Source: Acidimicrobiales bacterium (GTDB taxonomy: Bacteria; Actinomycetota; Acidimicrobiia; Acidimicrobiales; JAHEJN01). Taken from it: 56,251 nt of DNA. The DNA is taken from the NCBI GenBank assembly GCA_024638845.1, contig JAHEJN010000014.1, positions 1 to 56,251 of the forward strand, in the 5' to 3' direction. The notes under the pieces were generated by a model that made no database searches, was not told where the DNA came from, and worked only from the letters and a program-made list of their open reading frames with translations. Of the stretch, positions 50,832 to 56,251 are shown piece after piece (the first letter of the stretch is position 1; each line of letters starts with the position of its first letter). A program made the position numbers and the translations under genes.

Positions 50832-51455
50832 ATGGACTTCGTGCATCCCGTCCAGGCCGTGATCCCCGGAACGCAAGGCCGGGTGCTCGCTGTGCTCGCC
50901 GAGACCACCGCCGAGCTCAACCTCCGTACCGTGGCTCGACTCGCCAGCGTGAGCCCGGCCCAGGCGTCGCGGGTGCTTCCCGGCCTCGTCGAGCTCGGTC
51001 TGGTAGAGCGACGCGAGGTACCACCGTCATCGCTGTTCCGGCTCAACCGCGAGAACGTGGTCGCGCAAGTCGTGATCGAGCTTGCCCGGTCGCGTGACAC
51101 CGCGCTCGAGCGAATGGGTGCCGTCGCCCGCGAGCTACCGCTTCCACCCGCAAGCGTGATCGTCTTCGGGTCATTCGCTCGACGCGAGGCCGACAGGCAG
51201 AGCGACATCGACGCCGTGATCGTTCGCCCAGACGACGTCGATGATGACGATGACACGTGGACCGCGGGGGTTGAACAGTGGCGCAGCAAGGTCCGAGCGA
51301 TCACCGGCAACCCCGTCGAAGTCATCGAGATCGGGCGGTCTGAGGCCATCGAGAAGTTGTCGAGCCGAGGGCAGCTCTGGCGAGACGTCGCCCGCGAGGG
51401 CGTGGTGGTCCAGGGTGCGACGCTCGATGAGCTCCGAGGCGCGCTCCGTGGCTAA
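50832..51455 (+). CDS. HTH-MNT fused minimal nucleotidyltransferase antitoxin
   Basis: The 207-residue protein fuses an N-terminal winged helix (LRTVARLASVSPAQASRVLP, LVELGLVERREVPPSSLFRL) to a minimal nucleotidyltransferase domain. The latter has VIVFGSFARREADRQSDID, the GS-x-D-x-D signature, and EVIEIGRSEAIEKL. MNT proteins act as antitoxins of HEPN toxins, in known cases by AMP transfer onto the toxin. The next gene encodes the HEPN partner. An imperfect dyad around GAAACAGTCGTTTC (50787-50800) lies upstream and could be the operator. ATG 50832 follows a weak leader. Confidence 0.85.
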   Translation: MDFVHPVQAVIPGTQGRVLAVLAETTAELNLRTVARLASVSPAQASRVLPGLVELGLVERREVPPSSLFRLNRENVVAQVVIELARSRDTALERMGAVARELPLPPASVIVFGSFARREADRQSDIDAVIVRPDDVDDDDDTWTAGVEQWRSKVRAITGNPVEVIEIGRSEAIEKLSSRGQLWRDVAREGVVVQGATLDELRGALRG

Positions 51456-51855
51456 ACCGATGCGGACGCGGCAGGTGTCGGCCCCTCAGATGCGTGCATA
51501 CGCGAGCAAGGCCGAGGAATACGCCGAGGCTGCTGCGAGCGAACTCGAGTCCAAGCGGTACATCGCGGCAACCAGCTTGGCGATTCACGCCGCAATCAAC
51601 GCGGCCGACGCGGTGTGCGGCGCCCGCCTCGGTCAGCGTGCCGCCGGCGAGGATCACGACCAAGTGCTCACTCTGCTCCAGCAGGCCGGACCCGACGGCG
51701 CCACGGTTGTGAAGGACCTGCGCCGGCTCCTGCCACTCAAGACCAAGACTGAGTACGAACCAGGCGATGTCGCCCCGGGCGTCGCCAGGAATGCAGTCGA
51801 GCGCGCGCAACGCTGTGTGGCAGTCGCACGGGCAGTGGCCGCCAGCTCCAAGTAG
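51448..51855 (+). CDS. HEPN-domain toxin
   Basis: The 135-residue protein is a HEPN-type four-helix protein: RAYASKAEEYAEAAASELES, then KRYIAATSLAIHAAINAADA, VCGARLGQRAAGEDHDQVL and a final helix (ARNAVERAQRCVAVARAVAA). It follows an HTH-MNT antitoxin gene, the standard arrangement. HEPN toxins are RNases. A clear R-x4-6-H catalytic motif is not obvious at the usual place, so activity is uncertain. GTG 51448 overlaps the antitoxin gene by eight bases; ATG 51460 is the alternative start. Confidence 0.82.
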   Translation: MAKPMRTRQVSAPQMRAYASKAEEYAEAAASELESKRYIAATSLAIHAAINAADAVCGARLGQRAAGEDHDQVLTLLQQAGPDGATVVKDLRRLLPLKTKTEYEPGDVAPGVARNAVERAQRCVAVARAVAASSK

Positions 51856-52005
51856 GGCCCCTCGCCGCATCGAGAGCGGGGCAGGGAGGTCAGAAACTCC
51901 GGACCGGCACGAGTCTCTCACCGTCTGGGTCATCGGTGACTTCGCCCTGGGTAAGATCGCAGAGACGCTTCCTCTCGTGGCAGAACTCCGCTGTCACAAG
52001 TTCCT

Positions 52006-52533
52006 TGTCGCCGGCAACTGATCGTCCCCACGGAAATCGCGTCCAAGGCCGGGCGCCGAGGTGCTCCACTTCCCCGCGGCCACGGCAGAACCGCGGCGCG
52101 CAAGAGCCCGGGAGTGGAAGGCGCCCTGGTCGATCACGACCTGATCGAGATCGTCGCCCTCGAAGACGCCGACCAGCGCCGGGCCGTGGTCAACGTGGCG
52201 GGTCCGGCCGCGCTCGTCGTGGCCAAGGCCCACAAGCTCGGCGAGCGGCTCGAGACACCCCAGCGACTCTTGTCCAAAGACGCCGGCGACGTGTATCGGC
52301 TCTTCGACGTCAACTCGATCGAGGAGATGGCAGTGGCTCTTGGTGGGCTGCTCAGCGATGATCGATCACGATCGGCGACCGAGCTGGCCCTTGGCTACCT
52401 CCGGCGCCTGTTCGCGACCCCGAGAAGCCCCGGCGTCGAACTCGCCGTGCAAGCTCTCGACGGCATCATCGACCGAACGACGGTGGCGACCTTCATTTCC
52501 GGCCACACCCGCGACCTCCTGGACACGCCCTGA
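52006..52533 (+). pseudogene. Truncated nucleotidyltransferase-like gene (C-terminal part)
   Basis: An open frame from 52006 reads RQLIVPTEIASKAGRRGA, then GHGRTAARKSPGVEGALVDH, VNVAGPAALVVAKAHKLGER and SKDAGDVYRLFDVNSIEEMA. This pattern fits the C-terminal part of AbiEii-like nucleotidyltransferases, including the K-Asp-D-x-x-R motif. The N-terminal catalytic GS-x-D-x-D part is not seen in this or adjacent frames, and no start codon matches. GTG 52114 would give a 139-residue product, so a shortened expressed protein cannot be excluded. Confidence 0.55.
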
Positions 52534-52576
52534 GCGACCGCCAATCGCGTTAGCGATTCGCACCCACCAAGCCAGG

Positions 52577-52921
52577 TCATCCCCAGAAAATGCAAGTGGG
52601 GTCGCGCTTGACCTCTTCGATCAGCTCGTCGATGTGAGGGGTCGGATCAGCCAGGTCGTACTCGTGGAACTTGAGGTTCCGGTCCCGCCAGTACAGCGAC
52701 CACTCCTTGCGGACCTTCGTGTAGCGAAACCGACAGATCGCGAACCGTGTCCAGTCGGGACCGAGGTCCGCCCGCCATGGGGGCCGACACTCGAGCACGG
52801 TGATCGTCCGATCGCCCACATCGACCTCGAAGCGGAGTTGGTCGCGGGCGTCGGGTGGCATGCCGGCGTTTCGGCCGTCGATCCACTTCTGAACGCGGGC
52901 AAGATCCAGGTCAGGGATCAC
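52577..52921 (-). CDS. DUF3024-like protein
   Basis: The 114-residue protein resembles DUF3024: DLARVQKWIDGRNAGMPPDA at the start, RFEVDVGDRTITVLECRPPW in the middle, then FAICRFRYTKVRKEWSLYW and DRNLKFHEYDL. It is small, soluble and of unknown function; the family is widely found in actinobacterial accessory regions. ATG 52921 begins it. It is downstream of the exonuclease gene on the same strand, 30 bases away, and may belong to that unit. Confidence 0.78.
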   Translation of the reverse strand: MIPDLDLARVQKWIDGRNAGMPPDARDQLRFEVDVGDRTITVLECRPPWRADLGPDWTRFAICRFRYTKVRKEWSLYWRDRNLKFHEYDLADPTPHIDELIEEVKRDPTCIFWG

Positions 52922-52951
52922 GTGCCATCCGCCGGCGGTGGCCCGTCGCGA

Positions 52952-54577
52952 TCACCCGTCAGCATCGGAACAGTCCGGACATCTTCTCGGCTTTCGACCA
53001 CGTGTTCGTGTACGTGTCCAGACAGCCCCGCAACTCTCGCAGGTCAGGACCTCGAGAACGGCTTGTTTCGGTCGAGGCTTTGCCCCTTTCGATGGGCGCC
53101 CTTGATCTCGCTCCGACGCCTCCGATCGCCGAACCAGCGGCGCGCACTGATCACAGCGCTGGCTCGACCGTTTGCCCGCGCGGGCAGGCACCGTCCACGT
53201 CGCGAAACAGTCGGGGCATGTCACAACCTTGAGAGCTTCGATCGAGGACCCAACGGCCTCGAAGGTGGCGCCGGGCGCCGCTGTCGCGAATGCAGCGGTC
53301 GTGATGATCGGCACGTTGTAGCTGCGGGCCTTCACTGCCTTGCCGGAACTCGACGCCGCGTCGTAGGCGACAAGAAGATCGGTGCGCCTGGTGACCCCCT
53401 TGCCGACCTCGAGGCCGAACTGTTCCGCGCGCGCAACGAGGGCAACGCGCTCGAGCGCCGGGTCATCGCCGGTGAACGTCACCGACATGCCAGGCCGCAG
53501 CGTCACCTCGACAGAATTCGACCGCGCCGGGCGCGTTCTGCGTTCCACGAGCACCTCATCGACCTCCAAGGCTGAAGAGACCCGCAGAAGCGCATCGAGC
53601 TCTTCCTCGGTGACGACATGATCGTCGAGAGCGGCGTCAACCAATTCGTTCACGAATCGCCGGTGGGCCTGCGCAACGCGTGCATCGTCGAGACCGATTT
53701 CGTTGGCGAAACGGCGAAGGTGGGCTCGCTCCTCGCGATCGAAATGCAGGTCTGCCACCGCTCGACCCACCAGTTCGAGGTATGAAATCGTGTCCGACTC
53801 GGCGCCAGCGTGGGTCAGGGCAGCGGCGAGACCCACGATCAATGGCGGATCGGGAATGACCACCGGGGCGCCGTCGGTCCGCCGGAACACGCGGCCGCTG
53901 CGACCAAGCATCGTGGGAGCGGCCGCCGGGCCACCCGGCTGGCAGTGATGCGCAACTCGCATGAGTAACGACGCGGTAGCGGTCGCGTCCACGACGGCGC
54001 AGTGAGCCCCGTCCAAGGGAATCTCGTGTTCGGCACAAGCCACCGTGAGTCTCGCCTGGACTGCACGAAGCGTGTCGATTCCAGCCGTGATACTCAGATC
54101 GGCCCCGAGGCGCTCGAATTCGCCCACGAGCATCCGGGCATCGAATGGCAAGTTGTGAGCAGCCACACAGGCGCCGTGCAGCCGGACGGCCAGATCGCCC
54201 GCGATGTCTGCGAAGACCGGGGCATCGCGAAGCGACTCAGCCGTCAGGCCATGGATGTGCGATGCACCCACATCGCGATCGGGTTGAACGAGAGTGTCCC
54301 AGGTGTCGACGATTTCACCATCCAGCGACAGGGTCACGAGTGCTACTTCGACCACGCGGTCCGACGGATACACGCCGGTCGTCTCGCAATCCACGACCAC
54401 GATCCGATCCGCGCCGCCAGCCAGCCGCCCGAGCACGTCCGGTGACGCGACCGGCGGACGCAAGTTTGGCTCCGAGAGCGGCCTCGTCAACCGGGGAGGT
54501 GCTGGAGTGTGCCCCACGTTCGCTCCCTGACCGACGGGTCGATACGTCTGGCGACGGAAGCGGTCTAGGAACCCCAT
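52952..54577 (-). CDS. DEDDh exonuclease with BRCT domain and two zinc ribbons
   Basis: The 541-residue protein begins with a short amphipathic GFLDRFRRQTYRPV segment. A DnaQ-type 3'-5' exonuclease follows: IVVVDCETTGVYPSDRVVEV, HIHGLTAESLRDAP, AHNLPFDARMLVGEFERLG and AHCAVVDATATA. A helical region leads to a BRCT domain near 380-450 (RPGMSVTFTGDDPALERVAL to YNVPIITTAAF). Two C2-C2 zinc ribbons close it (CPDC ... CDQC; CESC ... CPDC). ATG 54577 overlaps the preceding stop as TGATG. It should act in DNA repair, editing or defence. The combination is unusual in length and order. Confidence 0.82.
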   Translation of the reverse strand: MGFLDRFRRQTYRPVGQGANVGHTPAPPRLTRPLSEPNLRPPVASPDVLGRLAGGADRIVVVDCETTGVYPSDRVVEVALVTLSLDGEIVDTWDTLVQPDRDVGASHIHGLTAESLRDAPVFADIAGDLAVRLHGACVAAHNLPFDARMLVGEFERLGADLSITAGIDTLRAVQARLTVACAEHEIPLDGAHCAVVDATATASLLMRVAHHCQPGGPAAAPTMLGRSGRVFRRTDGAPVVIPDPPLIVGLAAALTHAGAESDTISYLELVGRAVADLHFDREERAHLRRFANEIGLDDARVAQAHRRFVNELVDAALDDHVVTEEELDALLRVSSALEVDEVLVERRTRPARSNSVEVTLRPGMSVTFTGDDPALERVALVARAEQFGLEVGKGVTRRTDLLVAYDAASSSGKAVKARSYNVPIITTAAFATAAPGATFEAVGSSIEALKVVTCPDCFATWTVPARAGKRSSQRCDQCAPLVRRSEASERDQGRPSKGAKPRPKQAVLEVLTCESCGAVWTRTRTRGRKPRRCPDCSDADG

Positions 54578-55293
54578 CAGCTTGCAGCCTGCAGACGCGC
54601 CATGCTCGTAGCGGCGAGCTCCATGACACCATCGACGCGAAGCGCCGGGTCGCTCGCTGCGATCTCGCAAAACAGTCGGGACGGCAGATAGATCTCGGGC
54701 CGTTGCATCGCCATCCAGCTCCGCAAGGTTTCTGCGATTGGCACAACGCTGTCGGCTGCATCCGTGTGACGGATGTCTGGTTCGATGCGGTCGAGAAACT
54801 CCCACGGGTTCATGCGAGCATCGATCTCGAAGTGCTTGAGCACCTGAGTGATCGTCGCCTCGCGGAGCGCCCAAGCGTGTACGAACGCGGCAAGTGGAAC
54901 GAACGGGATTCGACACGTCCGGACGAGACCAGGATTGCACCATGGTCGCAACGTAACGATCGCCGGAACGTCGACATCCCCCTGACCCAGGCCACCGTCG
55001 AGCACAGCAAGCACCTCAGCTTTGGTACGGCCGCTCTGATTCGCCCAGCGTTCCGGATGCTGTTCAACAGTGAAGCCTTCGAGGACACTCCATACTTGAT
55101 TGATCGCGATCTTCAGCTCCGCATGTTCCCAGTATGCGAAGAGGCCGGCCTTCCGATTGCATCCAGCTGCTGTCACGAGGGCGTCTCGGAGCGTCCAGGA
55201 ACTTGAACTGGAAGCCTCGCTCTGATCGAGCGCAGCCGAGAACTCCACTGCGTCGTCCGCCAGAATCTCGCGTGCCCTCTCGATGAGTCCCAA
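54577..55293 (-). CDS. Unknown helical protein coupled to the exonuclease
   Basis: The 238-residue protein has no recognised family. It begins with GLIERAREILADDAVEFSAA, has YWEHAELKIAINQVWSVLEG and a central WALREATITQVLKHFEIDAR, and ends LQAAS. It looks soluble and mostly helical. ATG 55293 is preceded at some distance by a GGGGAGG. Its stop overlaps the exonuclease start (TGATG), so the two proteins are made together and may interact. The pair lies in a toxin-antitoxin-rich region. Confidence 0.72.
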   Translation of the reverse strand: MGLIERAREILADDAVEFSAALDQSEASSSSSWTLRDALVTAAGCNRKAGLFAYWEHAELKIAINQVWSVLEGFTVEQHPERWANQSGRTKAEVLAVLDGGLGQGDVDVPAIVTLRPWCNPGLVRTCRIPFVPLAAFVHAWALREATITQVLKHFEIDARMNPWEFLDRIEPDIRHTDAADSVVPIAETLRSWMAMQRPEIYLPSRLFCEIAASDPALRVDGVMELAATSMARLQAAS

Positions 55294-55460
55294 TCTCCGA
55301 AACCTCCCCGCGTTGGAAGAACCTTACGTCTCGTACCGGGGCGCTGTGACAGAAGTCGGGATCTGCCGTGGCCCCCTACAGGACCAGATCATGCGTTGAG
55401 CAGGAGACAGGGCCTTCGAACTGAGAGCAAGACCATGGTCAGACCTGCGAAGCTCGCGAA

Positions 55461-55694
55461 ATGGAAGAACCAGGCCCCCGAACTGACCTCCCCTGGCTCG
55501 AGCCGACGGTGAAATTCGAGAATTCGGAGCTCGACGCCGAAACACGGGAGTGGTTCTCGAAGTTCGGGCTTCACTTCCGGGATGGGCTCTACACATCCCA
55601 AGCGATCCGTTGTATTCACGCCAGGACTCGCAGAAGCGATCCTGCGGGCTTCTCACCACTACGTAGCGACCATTTTCGCTCCGGCGGTCGGTGA
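55461..55694 (+). CDS. Weak small open frame, possibly coding
   Basis: A 77-residue frame from ATG 55461 reads EEPGPRTDLPWLEPTVKF and ENSELDAETREWFSKFGLH before an Arg/Ser-rich end. The first 50 residues look protein-like in composition; the last 25 do not. There is no clear ribosome binding site and no recognised family. It could be a remnant. Confidence 0.3.
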   Translation: MEEPGPRTDLPWLEPTVKFENSELDAETREWFSKFGLHFRDGLYTSQAIRCIHARTRRSDPAGFSPLRSDHFRSGGR

Positions 55695-56251
55695 CGGGTA
55701 GCTACAGCCCCTAGCCTCGATAGTGCCGCCCTCTTCCGGAGAACGGAGGCTGTGTGATTAGCCAGGACAGCTCCTCAGGAATCAAGGGGCCAGCCGTACG
55801 TCGAAGGCTGGGCATGGGGCGCAGCGGGGTAGCGCTGCCGGTTCAACGTTACCCACGGTAGGACGGCTCAGCCGACCCAGGCACCACGGGACCGGGTCAT
55901 TGTGCAGGCCTGCACCGATCACTGCACCGACCAGCCACCCCCCGGCACGCGCGCAGCAACATCGACCATCCTCAAGCGCCGCATCAAGGGACACGAGTTG
56001 ACAGCGCCTCGGCTGCAGTCACTATCGGGCGTCGCACTTGGGCCGTGATGTAGCGCTGCCTGCCGGTCGCCGACCGGATTATGGAGCGCACGTTCTGTGC
56101 GGCTCTCCTTGAGCGCCCGGTGCTCCTGTCTGCCGGATCCAGGACGGGTCTGAAGCTGTTGCTGCGCCGGGAATATCGGGCACCGCAGAAGGGCCGAACT
56201 GTTACGGCTCGCCCCGGTGCGCCAGAAGACTGGTGCATCCGTTGCGCTTGC
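55695..56251. other. Right-end stretch with no recognisable gene
   Basis: Frames here are short and of random-looking composition, with no family signature on either strand. I see no transposase, RNA gene or clear repeat. It may be decayed sequence or hold the 5' end of something beyond the window. Confidence 0.55.

Noticed and set aside
55782-56238. Short minus-strand frames near the right end
   Set aside because: Composition is Arg/Pro/Ser-rich without family similarity, ribosome binding site or conserved pattern.

Overview
The window is GC-rich throughout, with coding bias, GTG starts and frequent 4-nt ATGA/GTGA stop-start overlaps typical of Actinomycetota. Gene content (Asp23/Gls24 envelope-stress locus, polyphosphate glucokinase, XDH-type molybdoenzyme, animal-type heme peroxidase, CSLREA-type beta-helix protein) suggests an environmental lineage, perhaps Acidimicrobiia. 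That placement is inference; no rRNA or complete tRNA gene was seen.

Layout. 0-7.3 kb: partial membrane protein, VOC protein, large LuxR-type ATPase regulator, a three-gene lipoprotein/secreted-protein operon, and an RDD membrane protein with nineteen 9-residue repeats. 7.5-11.1 kb: MscS-like membrane protein, then an envelope-stress locus on the minus strand (ECF sigma factor, small putative regulator, Asp23, two AmaP/DUF6286-like proteins, DUF2273-like protein). 11.2-18.2 kb: APH-family kinase, MaoC protein, double SnoaL-like protein, CapA, archease facing RtcB, and a methyltransferase/TetR divergent pair with two palindromic operators. 18.2-25.6 kb: MgtA-like P-type ATPase, VIT1-like transporter, two-component system with a YHYH lipoprotein, small secreted protein. 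25.9-31.1 kb: heme peroxidase and a large beta-helix surface protein, bounded by an 81-bp direct repeat, with a UGSC-family gene remnant at the junction.

31.1-43.0 kb is the most interesting part. After a DAO-type oxidase comes a run of ten plus-strand genes, mostly overlapping or nearly so: ring-opening amidohydrolase (barbiturase/cyanuric acid hydrolase family), DUF2877 (AllH-like), FdrA, DUF1116 (AllG-like), the FAD, [2Fe-2S] and molybdopterin subunits of an XDH-family hydroxylase, an unknown GNAT-like protein, a thiolase-fold protein lacking the nucleophilic Cys, and a DUF35 Zn-ribbon/OB protein. I infer an N-heterocycle (uracil/thymine-like) catabolic pathway: the molybdoenzyme hydroxylates the ring, the amidohydrolase opens it, and the FdrA complex phosphorolyses the ureido acid to carbamoyl phosphate, which could save ATP. 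The thiolase-fold/DUF35 pair resembles Ltp2-type retro-aldolases.

43.0-56.2 kb is an accessory region: polyphosphate glucokinase, MazF-type toxin-antitoxin, NarL-type two-component system with a probable CTG-started membrane protein, DUF998 protein, an integrase remnant beside a tRNA-Met 3' fragment, then AbiEi-like and MNT/HEPN toxin-antitoxin modules (partly broken), DUF3024, and a DEDDh exonuclease-BRCT-zinc-ribbon protein coupled to an unknown protein. The last ~0.95 kb has no recognised gene.
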